From NCBI GenBank assembly GCA_040003255.1, contig JBDUCV010000041.1, positions 1 to 21,247 on the forward strand: a DNA stretch of 21,247 bases, given 5' to 3'. The notes beneath the pieces are model-generated. The model had not been told where the DNA came from. It saw only the letters and a program-made list of their open reading frames with translations, and searched no databases. The DNA comes from JBDUCV01 sp040003255 (GTDB lineage Bacteria > Actinomycetota > Actinomycetes > Mycobacteriales > Jatrophihabitantaceae). Shown one piece after another: positions 1 to 8,616 of this stretch; within the stretch, counting starts at the first letter, position 1, and every line of letters starts with the position of its first letter. Made by a program: the position numbers and the translations under genes.

Positions 1-2
1 GG

Positions 3-3000
3 TCACGTGCTCACCACAGCTGGGTCACCGACAATCTGCGCCAACGCGTCAGCACACCAGTTCAGTAGTGCGACATCCCGCAAGGGTTCGCCGCCGAACG
101 ACGTCGCGGCGAACGTCCCGTCTGGTTTGACCACGCCCTTCGGACGCGGCAGCGCAACGGTTGCCACCGCCTGCTTGTACAGCGACTTGTCGAACAACCT
201 CTTGAGCCGGATCTGGCCCGACTCGGGCAGCTCGATCGGCGTGAACCGCACCGAGTTGCCCTGCAGCGACGCCTCGGTGACGCCGTAACGTCGCAGCAGC
301 ACCTTGAACCGGGCCACTGCGAGCAGGTTCTGAACGGGCGATGGCAGCGGTCCGAACCGGTCGACCAGCTCGTCATGCACGCCGTCCACCGCCTCGTCAG
401 TCGACGCGCCGGCAAGCGACCGGTACGCCTCGAGCCGCAGTCGCTCGCCGGGCAGATAGTCCACCGGCAGGTTGGCATCGACCGGCAGGTCGACCTTGAC
501 GTCAACGGCGTCGGCCTCGCCGTGCTCACCTCGGAAGTCGGCCACCGCCTCACCGACCAGCCGCACATAGAGGTCGAAGCCGACGCCGGCGATGTGGCCG
601 GACTGTTCGCCGCCCAGCAGGTTCCCGGAGCCGCGAATCTCCAGGTCCTTCAGGGCCACCGCCATTCCGGCCCCGAGTTCGGTGTGCTGGGCGATCGTGG
701 CGAGCCGGTCGTACGCCGTTTCGGTGAGTGGCTTCTCGGGCGGGTACAGGAAGTAGGCGTACCCGCGTTCGCGCGCGCGGCCGACCCGTCCGCGCAGCTG
801 GTGCAGCTGCGACAACCCGAACATGTCCGAACGCTCGACGATGAGCGTGTTCGCATTCGGGATGTCCAGCCCGGACTCCACGATCGTGGTGGCGACGAGC
901 ACGTCGTAACGCTTCTCCCAGAAGCCGATCATGACCTGCTCGAGCGCGTCCTCACCCATCTGGCCGTGCGCTACTGCGATCCGTGCCTCGGGAACCAACT
1001 CGGCGAGCCGGGCCGCCGCCCGGTTGATCGACTCGACCCGGTTGTGGATGTAGAACACCTGCCCGTCGCGGAGCAGTTCGCGGCGGACCGCCGCGCCGAT
1101 CTGTCGGGGATCGTGGGCGCCGACGAAGGTCAGGATCGGATGCCGGTCCTCGGGCGGGGTCAGGATCGTCGTCATCTCGCGAATCCCGGTGAGCGACATC
1201 TCCAGGGTACGCGGGATCGGCGTGGCCGACATCGTCAAGACATCGACGGACGTGCGCAGCGACTTCAGATACTCCTTGTGCTCGACGCCGAAACGCTGCT
1301 CCTCGTCAATGACAACCAGGCCGAGGTCCTTGAACCGGACGGTCTGCTGCAGGATCCGATGGGTACCGATCACGATGTCGACGCTGCCGTCGACGATGCC
1401 CGACAACGTCGCGTCGATATCGGCAGCGTGGGTGAAGCGCGACAGCTCGCGCACCGTCACCGGGAACTGCGCCATCCGCTCGGAGAAGGTCGACAGATGC
1501 TGATGCGCCAGCAGGGTCGTCGGCACCAGCACAGCGACCTGCTTGCCGTCCTGCACCGCTTTGAACGCGGCGCGGACCGCGACCTCGGTCTTGCCGTAGC
1601 CCACGTCGCCGCAGATGACGCGATCCATCGGCAGCGGCTTCTGCATGTCCGCCTTGACCTCGTCGATCGCGGCGAGCTGGTCGGGGGTCTCTACATAAGC
1701 AAACGCATCCTCCAGCTCGCGCTGCCACGGGGTGTCGGGGCCAAATGCGTAGCCCGTGGTGGCCATCCGCGCGCTGTAGAGCCGGATCAGCTCCGCCGCG
1801 ATCTCCCTGACCGCCTTGCGAGCCCGGCCCTTCGTCTTCGCCCAATCCGAGCCGCCCAGCCGGTTGAGCGACGGTGACTCGCCTCCGACGTACTTGGTGA
1901 CCTGGTCAAGCGAGTCGGTCGGCACGAAGAGCCGGTCACCCGGCTGGCCGCGCTTGGCCGGCGCGTACTCGATGATCAGGTACTCGCGCTCGCCGCCGTT
2001 GATGGAGCGCCGAACCAGCTCGACGTAGCGGCCGACGCCGTGCTGCTCGTGCACCACCAAATCGCCTGCCTGCAACAGGATCGGGTCGATGGCGTTGCGC
2101 CGTCGGGACGGAAGCCGGCTGGCGTCCTTGACCAGTAGGCCACGCTGACCGGTCAGGTCACCCTCGGTAAGAAAGGCCAGCCTGAGCGACGGCGCCACCA
2201 GGCCGCCCTCGAGCCGCCCGGTGGTAACCGCTACCACGCCGGGCTCCAGCAAGGCGGCGGCCACCAGCCGGGCAGGCACCTCCGCCGCGAGCAGCCGCTC
2301 GGTCGCTCGCTGCGCGGTGCCGTGTCCGTCGAAGACCACCGCCACCCGCCAGCCCGCGCGGGTCCAGTCCCGCAGGTCGGACATGGCCTGGTCGAGCTCA
2401 CCGCGGTATGCCGGCGCCGGATCGAAGGCGCTAATGACCAGGTCGGGGTTCAATTCCGCGTCGGCCCGCAATGTGGTGATACCCCACCACGGCAGGCCAA
2501 GCGCGACCGCATCATCGCGGGCGTTCTGCATGGAGCGCAGCGACGCCGCGCCGAGGTCGACCGGAGCCGTCCCGCCGCCGGCCGCCGCCGCCCACGAAGC
2601 GGCCAGGAACTCCTCGGACGTGTTCACCAGGTCGGCCGCCCGGCGGCGAACCTTCTCCGGGTCGCAGACCACGACGTGCGTCCCCGGGGGCAGGTCGTGC
2701 ACCAGCAAACGCAGGTCATCGACCAGGACGGGGGCGAGCGCCTCCATGCCTTCGACGGCCTCGCCTCGGCTGATGGGGTCGAGTAGTTCGCCGAGCTCGG
2801 GATGCTCACCCGCGAGCTTCGCAGCCCGGGCCTGGACGTCGGCAGTCAGCAGCAGCTCGCGGCACGGCGGCGCCCACAGCCCGTGCTCCGCCACTTCGAG
2901 CGAGCGCTGGTCGGCGACCCGGAAGTAGCGGATCTCCTCGACCTCGTCGCCCCAGAACTCGACCCGCAGCGGGTGCTCCTCGGTGGGCGGGAAGACATCG

Positions 3001-3560
3001 AGGATGCCGCCCCGCACGGCGATATCGCCGCGCTTCTCGACCAATTCGGCGCGGGCGTAGCCCGCATGAACCAGGTCGGCAACGATGTCGGTCAGCTCGC
3101 GGCCGGCGTCACCCGGGCGCAACGCCACAGGCGTCAGCTCGCCGAGATTGGGAACCTGGGGCTGCAACAGGGCCCGCACCGGGGCGACGACCACCGAGAG
3201 TGGCCCGGTCGTGGGATCGTCCGCCGTCGGGTGGGCGAGTCTGCGCAACACGGCGAGCCGTTGCCCCACTGTGTCGGCACGAGGTGAAAGCCGCTCGTGC
3301 GGCAAGGTTTCCCAGCCGGGATAGAGCGCCACCGTGTCGGGTGGCAGTAGGCACTGCAACGCGGCCGCCAGATCCTCGGCCTCGCGGCCCGAGCTGGTGA
3401 CCGCGAGCACCGTTCGTCCAGTCTGGGCCAGGGCGGCGAGCGCCAGCGGCCGCAGCGCGGCCGGTCCGCTCACGGTCAGCTCCGGCTGGCCCGCCGCCTC
3501 GACGACCCGCGTCAGCGCGGGGTCGGCCCGCGCGGCGTCGAGCAATCCGGACAGGGTCAT
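3..3560 (-). CDS. mfd: Transcription-repair coupling factor Mfd
   Basis: This 1185-residue ATP-dependent translocase removes RNA polymerase stalled at DNA lesions and recruits UvrA, linking transcription to nucleotide excision repair in the cytoplasm. Domain order is complete: an N-terminal UvrB-like region (about 1-350), a CarD-like RNA-polymerase-interacting domain (about 490-560), a helicase core with Walker A GDVGYGKT at 651-658 and DEEQ at 752-755, motif SATPIPRT near 778, the HQLRGRVGR region near 920, and a C-terminal TRCF/D7 domain (about 1030-1130). Length matches full-size actinobacterial Mfd. The ATG at 3558-3560 is chosen because GGAGG lies about 10 bases upstream and the protein then starts like known Mfd. 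The frame stays open upstream to 4004, but that part lies antisense to ppc and resembles nothing. Divergent from ppc with an 87-base gap. The TGA stop sits at the left window edge. Confidence 0.97.
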   Translation of the reverse strand: MTLSGLLDAARADPALTRVVEAAGQPELTVSGPAALRPLALAALAQTGRTVLAVTSSGREAEDLAAALQCLLPPDTVALYPGWETLPHERLSPRADTVGQRLAVLRRLAHPTADDPTTGPLSVVVAPVRALLQPQVPNLGELTPVALRPGDAGRELTDIVADLVHAGYARAELVEKRGDIAVRGGILDVFPPTEEHPLRVEFWGDEVEEIRYFRVADQRSLEVAEHGLWAPPCRELLLTADVQARAAKLAGEHPELGELLDPISRGEAVEGMEALAPVLVDDLRLLVHDLPPGTHVVVCDPEKVRRRAADLVNTSEEFLAASWAAAAGGGTAPVDLGAASLRSMQNARDDAVALGLPWWGITTLRADAELNPDLVISAFDPAPAYRGELDQAMSDLRDWTRAGWRVAVVFDGHGTAQRATERLLAAEVPARLVAAALLEPGVVAVTTGRLEGGLVAPSLRLAFLTEGDLTGQRGLLVKDASRLPSRRRNAIDPILLQAGDLVVHEQHGVGRYVELVRRSINGGEREYLIIEYAPAKRGQPGDRLFVPTDSLDQVTKYVGGESPSLNRLGGSDWAKTKGRARKAVREIAAELIRLYSARMATTGYAFGPDTPWQRELEDAFAYVETPDQLAAIDEVKADMQKPLPMDRVICGDVGYGKTEVAVRAAFKAVQDGKQVAVLVPTTLLAHQHLSTFSERMAQFPVTVRELSRFTHAADIDATLSGIVDGSVDIVIGTHRILQQTVRFKDLGLVVIDEEQRFGVEHKEYLKSLRTSVDVLTMSATPIPRTLEMSLTGIREMTTILTPPEDRHPILTFVGAHDPRQIGAAVRRELLRDGQVFYIHNRVESINRAAARLAELVPEARIAVAHGQMGEDALEQVMIGFWEKRYDVLVATTIVESGLDIPNANTLIVERSDMFGLSQLHQLRGRVGRARERGYAYFLYPPEKPLTETAYDRLATIAQHTELGAGMAVALKDLEIRGSGNLLGGEQSGHIAGVGFDLYVRLVGEAVADFRGEHGEADAVDVKVDLPVDANLPVDYLPGERLRLEAYRSLAGASTDEAVDGVHDELVDRFGPLPSPVQNLLAVARFKVLLRRYGVTEASLQGNSVRFTPIELPESGQIRLKRLFDKSLYKQAVATVALPRPKGVVKPDGTFAATSFGGEPLRDVALLNWCADALAQIVGDPAVVST

Positions 3561-3623
3561 GCCGACTTTCCCTCCGACGGGCAACACAACAATCCCCGAT
3601 CCTGTTCGGACGGGGAGGTCTCC

Positions 3624-3652
3624 AGGGTACGAGGCCCTGCCCGACTGGTGAA
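3624..3652 (-). promoter_or_regulatory. Candidate mfd promoter overlapping the ppc start
   Basis: On the minus strand TTCACC (3647-3652) and TACCCT (3624-3629) are separated by exactly 17 bases. They match TTGACA at 4 of 6 positions and the actinobacterial TANNNT -10 pattern. The -35 element lies across the GTG start of ppc. A transcript would begin roughly 55-60 bases before the mfd ATG. This is pattern matching only, and such hits are common by chance. Confidence 0.3.
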
Positions 3653-6491
3653 CAATCAATTGGTGATCTCCCGCACCGCGCAGTCCCACTCGGATATCGC
3701 AGCCGGCGATGAGGACCCGGCGCTGTCCGCGGACGACGATTCGGCGTTGCGCGCGGACGTCCGGCGGGTTGGCGCACTGCTCGGCGAATCGCTGGTCCGC
3801 CAGCAAGGCCAGGAGCTGCTCGATCTCGTCGAGCGGGTGCGCGCGCTGACCAAGCAGAGCAAGGAAGGGCCCGCCGACGAGCGTGATGCGGCCCGCCGCG
3901 AGGTCCGCACACTGCTCGCCGAGCTGCCCGTCGACCGGGCGACGAATCTGGTGCGCGCGTTTTCGGCCTACTTCCAGCTGGCGAACGTCGCCGAGCAGGT
4001 GCACCGGTCCCGCGGTTGGCGGCAGCGCCCGGCCGAGGAGGGCTGGCTGGCGCGGTCGATCTCACAGGTCGCCGAGCAGGCCGGGCCGGCCGGGCTGAGC
4101 GAAGCGATGGCCAGTCTCGCCGTCCGTCCGGTGTTCACGGCGCACCCCACCGAGGCCAGCCGCCGGTCGATCCTGACCAAACTGCGGCGGGTGGCCGACG
4201 TGCTCGCGGTGCCGACGACGCCGGGATCGGCGGCCCGCAGCCGACAGGACCGAGTGCTCGCCGAGGCGGTTGACCTCATCTGGCAGACCGACGAGCTGCG
4301 CCAGCACCGACCCACACCCGTCGACGAGGCCCGCAACGCCGTCTACTACCTGCAAGACCTCGCCACCGAGACGCTTCCCGACCTGGCCGCGGACCTCGCC
4401 GCCGAACTCGACCGGCACGGCGCCGCGCTGGCCATCGACGCGCGGCCGCTGACGTTCGGTACCTGGATCGGTGGCGACCGGGACGGCAACCCGAACGTCA
4501 CCGCCGGCGTCACCCGCGAGGTGCTCCGGCTGCAACACCACGCGGCCGCCCGCGCGGTGACCCGAGCAGTCGACGGGCTGATCGCCGAGCTGTCGGCATC
4601 GACGACCATCGTCGGGGTCTCGGCCGAGCTCACGGCATCGATCGAGGCCGACCTCGCGGCGCTGCGGGGCATCGACCCGCGCGCGATCGAGCTCAACGCG
4701 ACCGAGCCATACCGACTCAAGCTGACGTGCATCAACGCCAAGATCGCCAACACCACGGCCCGGGTCGATCGCGGAACGTCGCACGTGCCGGGACTCGACT
4801 ACTTCGGACGGGCGGAACTGCTGGCCGAGTTGGCGCTCATCGGGGCGTCGCTGCGCGCGAACGCCGGTGGGCTGATCGCCGACGGGGTGCTCGCCCGCGT
4901 CGAACGCACGGTGGCCGTGTTCGGCCTGCACTTGGCGACGATGGACGTTCGCGAGCACGCGGACGCCCACCACCATGCGGTCGGCCAGCTGATCGATCGG
5001 CTGGATGAGCAGAGCTGGCTCTACGCCGATTTGCCGCGTGACTACCGGATGCGACTGCTGTCGAAAGAACTCGCCTCCCGCCGCCCGCTCGCGCAGAGTC
5101 CCGCTCCGCTGAATGAGGCCGGCGCGAAGACCCTCGCGGTGTTTACCGCGATCCGCCGGGCGCTCGACACCTACGGCCCGGAGGTCGTGGAGAGCTACAT
5201 CGTGTCGATGACCCGCGGAGCGGACGACGTGCTCGCTGCCGTCGTCTTGGCGCGCGAGGCTCGCTTGATCGATGTGCACGGGGCGGGCGCGGGCGGCGCC
5301 AAGGAGCCTGTGGCCCGCATCGGGTTCGTGCCGCTCCTGGAGACCGTCGAGGAACTTCGTCGTTCCGGCGAGGTGCTGGACGATCTGCTCTGCGATCCCA
5401 CCTACCGATTGATCGTTCGGCTGCGCGGCGATGTGCAGGAGGTGATGCTCGGCTATTCCGACTCGAACAAGGAAGCCGGAATCACCACCTCGCAGTGGGA
5501 GATCCACAAGACGCAGCGGACGTTGCGTGACGTCGCGGCTCGGCACGGGGTGCGGCTGCGTTTGTTCCACGGCCGCGGCGGCACGGTCGGCCGCGGCGGC
5601 GGCCCGACGTATGACTCGATCCTGGCGCAGCCGTTCGGCGTGCTGGCCGGAGAGATCAAGTTCACCGAACAGGGCGAAGTGATCAGTGACAAGTACGCAC
5701 TTCCCGAGCTGGCCCGCGAAAACCTGGAATTGACCGTGGCCGCGGTACTGGAGGCGAGCACCCTGCACCGGACGCCTCGCCAGTCCGGCGCTGAGCTGGC
5801 GCGGTGGGACGAGACGATGGACCGGGTCAGCGACGCGGCCTTGCATGCCTACCGCAGGCTGATCGACGATGTCGACCTGCCCGACTACTTCATGGCCTCG
5901 ACGCCGGTGGAGCAGCTCGGCTCACTGAACATCGGCTCGCGCCCGGCGCGCCGGCCGTCCTCGGGCGGCGGCATCGAGGGTCTTCGGGCGATCCCGTGGG
6001 TGTTCGGCTGGACCCAGTCGCGGCAGATCGTGCCCGGCTGGTTCGGCGTGGGGTCGGGGCTACGAGCGGCGCGCGAGGCAGGACTGGCCGGCGTCCTCGG
6101 CGAAATGCACGACCAGTGGCACTTCTTCCGGACGTTCGTGTCGAACGTCGAGATGACGCTGACTAAGACCGACCTCGACATCGCCGGGTACTACGTCGCC
6201 TCGCTGGTTCCCGATCAACTGCGCGGGCTGTTCGACGTCGTCCGCGCCGAACACGAGATCACTGTCGCCGAGGTATTGATGATCACCGGCGAATCGGCGC
6301 TGCTCGACAATTCTCCTGTGCTGCAACGGACATTGAGCGTTCGCGACGCGTACCTCGACCCGATCTCCTACCTGCAGGTCGACCTACTCGCACGTGTCCG
6401 CGACGACGAAAGCACGGTGTCACCCGAGTTGCGGCGCGCGCTGTTGCTGACGATCAACGGGGTGGCCGCCGGGTTGCGCAACACTGGATAA
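3648..6491 (+). CDS. ppc: Phosphoenolpyruvate carboxylase
   Basis: PEP carboxylase (EC 4.1.1.31) makes oxaloacetate from phosphoenolpyruvate and bicarbonate, an anaplerotic step feeding the TCA cycle and aspartate-family amino acids. At 947 residues it is full length. Visible family signatures: the catalytic-histidine motif VFTAHPTEASRR (His166), GGDRDGNP (275-282), the LGYSDSNKEAG motif with Lys608, the FHGRGGTVGRGGGP loop (640-653), VFGWTQSR, and the conserved C-terminal Asn-Thr-Gly end (945-947) that forms part of the allosteric aspartate/malate site in the family. The most upstream start is GTG 3648, and an in-frame GTG at 3663 is an alternative. Neither has a strong ribosome binding site, so the exact N-terminus is uncertain. 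A 5-base inverted repeat (CAGGG 3623-3627, CCCTG 3635-3639) lies just upstream. A small hairpin follows the TAA stop. Confidence 0.97.
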   Translation: MNNQLVISRTAQSHSDIAAGDEDPALSADDDSALRADVRRVGALLGESLVRQQGQELLDLVERVRALTKQSKEGPADERDAARREVRTLLAELPVDRATNLVRAFSAYFQLANVAEQVHRSRGWRQRPAEEGWLARSISQVAEQAGPAGLSEAMASLAVRPVFTAHPTEASRRSILTKLRRVADVLAVPTTPGSAARSRQDRVLAEAVDLIWQTDELRQHRPTPVDEARNAVYYLQDLATETLPDLAADLAAELDRHGAALAIDARPLTFGTWIGGDRDGNPNVTAGVTREVLRLQHHAAARAVTRAVDGLIAELSASTTIVGVSAELTASIEADLAALRGIDPRAIELNATEPYRLKLTCINAKIANTTARVDRGTSHVPGLDYFGRAELLAELALIGASLRANAGGLIADGVLARVERTVAVFGLHLATMDVREHADAHHHAVGQLIDRLDEQSWLYADLPRDYRMRLLSKELASRRPLAQSPAPLNEAGAKTLAVFTAIRRALDTYGPEVVESYIVSMTRGADDVLAAVVLAREARLIDVHGAGAGGAKEPVARIGFVPLLETVEELRRSGEVLDDLLCDPTYRLIVRLRGDVQEVMLGYSDSNKEAGITTSQWEIHKTQRTLRDVAARHGVRLRLFHGRGGTVGRGGGPTYDSILAQPFGVLAGEIKFTEQGEVISDKYALPELARENLELTVAAVLEASTLHRTPRQSGAELARWDETMDRVSDAALHAYRRLIDDVDLPDYFMASTPVEQLGSLNIGSRPARRPSSGGGIEGLRAIPWVFGWTQSRQIVPGWFGVGSGLRAAREAGLAGVLGEMHDQWHFFRTFVSNVEMTLTKTDLDIAGYYVASLVPDQLRGLFDVVRAEHEITVAEVLMITGESALLDNSPVLQRTLSVRDAYLDPISYLQVDLLARVRDDESTVSPELRRALLLTINGVAAGLRNTG

Positions 6492-6493
6492 AG

Positions 6494-6510
6494 CGACGAG
6501 TGCCTCGTCG
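6494..6510 (+). terminator. Hairpin after ppc, possible terminator
   Basis: Three bases after the ppc stop codon, CGACGAG (6494-6500) and CTCGTCG (6504-6510) form a perfect 7-base stem with a TGC loop. No T tract follows, which is common for actinobacterial terminators but weakens the call. It lies between ppc and the alkylation-repair pair, where a transcript end is expected. I see no gene in the rest of 6511-6684. Confidence 0.4.
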
Positions 6511-6684
6511 ATGAGGCGACAGGACCGTCATATGCAACTCCGGACCTTCGCGCCGGATCTCGTCGCGCCACGGATCCTCGCCGCGCAAACCGCAGCGGCA
6601 GTCGCGGTAACCCATGCGGTTTGGAGCCTGCCGTCCGAAAACCGCCAGTCGTTGTCCGGGGTGCGGTGCAGACTGAGTCACGTG

Positions 6685-8109
6685 ATGCTCCCGGACGCCG
6701 ACACCTGCTACCGAGCGGTGCAGGGTCGAGACTCGAGGTTCGACGGCTGGTTCTACACCGCCGTGCGTACCACGGGTATCTACTGCCGGCCGTCCTGCCC
6801 GGCGATCACGCCACGGCGGGCCAACGTGACGTTCCATCCGAGCGCCGCGGCAGCACAACGAGCGGGCTACCGGGCGTGCAAGCGGTGCCGACCAGACGCC
6901 TCTCCCGGATCGCCGGACTGGGACGTGCGCGGCGATCTGGCTGGTCGGGCGCTGCGACTGGTCGCCGACGGTGTGATCGACCGCGAGGGCGTCCCAGGGT
7001 TGGCTCGGCGACTCGGCTACTCCGAGCGGCAAATCCATCGCGCGCTGGTCGCCGAGGTCGGGGCCGGGCCGCTGGCGCTCGCCCGAGCTCAGCGCGCGCA
7101 GACCGCGCGAATCCTGCTCGAGACCACCGACCTGCCGGTTACCGATGTCGCGTTCGCAGCCGGGTTCGCCAGCGTGCGCCAGTTCAACGAGACCGTCCGC
7201 GAGGTATTCGCCGCCACCCCGTCGACCCTGCGCGGCGCCCGGCGCACCGCGTCGTCGCCAGTGCCTGGCGTGCTCGTGCTCCGGCTTCCATACCGCGAGC
7301 CGATGGACGTCACGGCAACCCTGGACTTCCTCGGCGCCAGGGCCATCCCCGGCGTCGAGAGCTATGACGGGACCTCGTTGCGCCGGGTCCTCGCGTTGCC
7401 GGGCGGCGCGGCGCTGGCCGAACTCGAACGCGGGGCCGCCGGCTTCGTCCATTGCCGGCTGCGGCTCGGCGATCAACGAGACCTGACCGCCGGCGTGGCC
7501 CGGCTGCGCCGGCTGCTCGACCTGGACGCCGATCCGACGGCTGTCGATGCCGTGCTGGGCGACGATGCGCAGCTCGCTGCGCTCGTGCACAAACGGCCGG
7601 GACTGCGCTCGCCGGGTTCCGTCGACGGGTTCGAGATGGCGGTTCGGGCGATTGTCGGGCAGCAGATCTCGGTACGTGGCGCGCGGACGATTCTCGGCCG
7701 GCTCACCGCGACCTGGGGCACCGTGGCATTCGACGGCGAGCCGTGGCGCTGCTTCCCCACCGCCGAGGAGTTCGCCGCCGCCGACCCGCAGGACCTGCCG
7801 ATGCCCCGTCGGCGGGCGGCCACCCTGCATGCGGTCGCCGCCGCGATGACGTCCGGTGAGCTAGTGCTCGATCCGGGCGCCGACCGCGACGCCACCCGCG
7901 CGACGCTGCTCGCGCTACCTGGCGTCGGACCGTGGACGGCGGATTACCTGCGGATGCGTGCGCTCAGCGATCCAGACGTCGCTCTCGTCGACGACCTGGG
8001 CGTGCGCAACGCGGCAAGAAGCCTCGAGATCGAGATATCAAACGGACGGCCTGACTGGGCACCGTGGCGCTCCTACGCCACGCATCACCTATGGGCGACC
8101 CTGCACTGA
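6685..8109 (+). CDS. alkA: Ada-AlkA fusion: methyl-sensor/AraC regulator plus 3-methyladenine DNA glycosylase II
   Basis: This 474-residue fusion combines a methylation sensor with a base-excision glycosylase, as in mycobacterial Rv1317c. Residues 1-75 form the Ada zinc domain, with the four expected cysteines C34, C38 (GIYCRPSC), C65 and C68 (CKRC). The first aligns with E. coli Ada Cys38, which takes methyl groups from DNA phosphotriesters. Residues about 85-185 are an AraC-type DNA-binding domain. Residues about 195-470 are AlkA: an N-terminal beta domain, then the helix-hairpin-helix LPGVGPWTADY (411-421) and Asp437 aligned with the catalytic Asp238 of E. coli AlkA. The start at ATG 6685 makes the protein begin like known Ada domains. 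GTG 6682 or the in-frame ATGs at 6511 and 6532 would add up to 58 unrelated residues, and the ribosome binding site is weak. ogt follows after 12 bases, probably one operon controlled by this protein's own methylation state. Confidence 0.93.
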   Translation: MLPDADTCYRAVQGRDSRFDGWFYTAVRTTGIYCRPSCPAITPRRANVTFHPSAAAAQRAGYRACKRCRPDASPGSPDWDVRGDLAGRALRLVADGVIDREGVPGLARRLGYSERQIHRALVAEVGAGPLALARAQRAQTARILLETTDLPVTDVAFAAGFASVRQFNETVREVFAATPSTLRGARRTASSPVPGVLVLRLPYREPMDVTATLDFLGARAIPGVESYDGTSLRRVLALPGGAALAELERGAAGFVHCRLRLGDQRDLTAGVARLRRLLDLDADPTAVDAVLGDDAQLAALVHKRPGLRSPGSVDGFEMAVRAIVGQQISVRGARTILGRLTATWGTVAFDGEPWRCFPTAEEFAAADPQDLPMPRRRAATLHAVAAAMTSGELVLDPGADRDATRATLLALPGVGPWTADYLRMRALSDPDVALVDDLGVRNAARSLEIEISNGRPDWAPWRSYATHHLWATLH

Positions 8110-8121
8110 CCGGAGGAAAGC

Positions 8122-8613
8122 ATGATCAGCTACACCTTCATCGAATCACCGCTCGGCGACCTGCTCGTCACGCGTGACGAGGGCGGCATCACCGGCCTTT
8201 ACCTACCCACGGGCAGGCACCCACGTCGGGTCGATCCGTCGTGGCAGCGCGACCACACGGGTTTCGACGACGTCCGCAGCCAGCTCGACGAGTACTTCGC
8301 CGGCACCCGCCAGGACTTCGATTTGACGCTGCACCCAGCGGGCTCGACGTTCCAGCATCGCGTCTGGCAGGCACTGCGCGAGATCCCCTACGGCCAGACC
8401 ACCAGTTACGGAAAGACGGCAGCGAGCATCGGGGCGCCCGGGTCGGCTCGGGCGGTCGGACTGGCGAACGCGCAGAACCCGATCCCGATCGTCGTGCCGT
8501 GCCACCGCGTCGTCGGTGCCGACGGCTCGCTCACCGGCTATGGCGGCGGGATCGACGCCAAGCGCTGGCTGCTCGACCACGAGGCGAAACATGCTGGCCT
8601 GACCTTGGTTTGA
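8122..8613 (+). CDS. ogt: Methylated-DNA--protein-cysteine methyltransferase
   Basis: This 163-residue suicide enzyme (EC 2.1.1.63) moves methyl groups from O6-methylguanine and O4-methylthymine to its own cysteine. The active-site motif VVPCHRVVG contains the acceptor Cys127. SARAVGLANAQNP (108-120) carries the arginine finger and the flanking Asn, and FQHRVWQALREIPYG (77-91) is the DNA-binding helix region typical of the family. The start is well supported: ATG 8122 is preceded by GGAGGA at a good distance, inside the 12-base gap after the Ada-AlkA gene. The upstream fusion has Ada's phosphotriester domain but no O6-methylguanine domain, so this gene supplies that activity and the pair covers both lesion types. 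It ends only 3 bases from the stop of pth on the other strand. Confidence 0.96.
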   Translation: MISYTFIESPLGDLLVTRDEGGITGLYLPTGRHPRRVDPSWQRDHTGFDDVRSQLDEYFAGTRQDFDLTLHPAGSTFQHRVWQALREIPYGQTTSYGKTAASIGAPGSARAVGLANAQNPIPIVVPCHRVVGADGSLTGYGGGIDAKRWLLDHEAKHAGLTLV

Positions 8614-8616
8614 CCC

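Noticed and set aside
375..1877. A 500-codon open frame on the plus strand inside mfd
   Set aside because: It is the antisense shadow of a clear Mfd helicase core; the product is Arg/Gly/His-rich with no recognisable domain. Long antisense frames are expected at this GC content.
3623..3639. Inverted repeat CAGGG-N7-CCCTG before ppc as an operator
   Set aside because: Five-base GC arms are frequent by chance in such DNA, and nothing else supports a binding site.
3561..4004. N-terminal extension of mfd by 148 codons
   Set aside because: It overlaps the start of ppc in antisense, and the ATG at 3560 has a good GGAGG site and a canonical Mfd N-terminus.
4062..5846. A 594-codon minus-strand open frame inside ppc
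   Set aside because: Antisense to intact PEP carboxylase motifs; no family resemblance and no ribosome binding site that I can see.
6511..6684. 58-codon extension of the Ada-AlkA protein
   Set aside because: Known Ada domains begin close to the residues encoded at 6685; the extra part resembles nothing, though the weak ribosome binding site means it is not fully excluded.
6454..7830. A 458-codon minus-strand open frame across the Ada-AlkA gene
   Set aside because: Antisense to the zinc, AraC and glycosylase motifs of the real gene; composition typical of a GC shadow frame.
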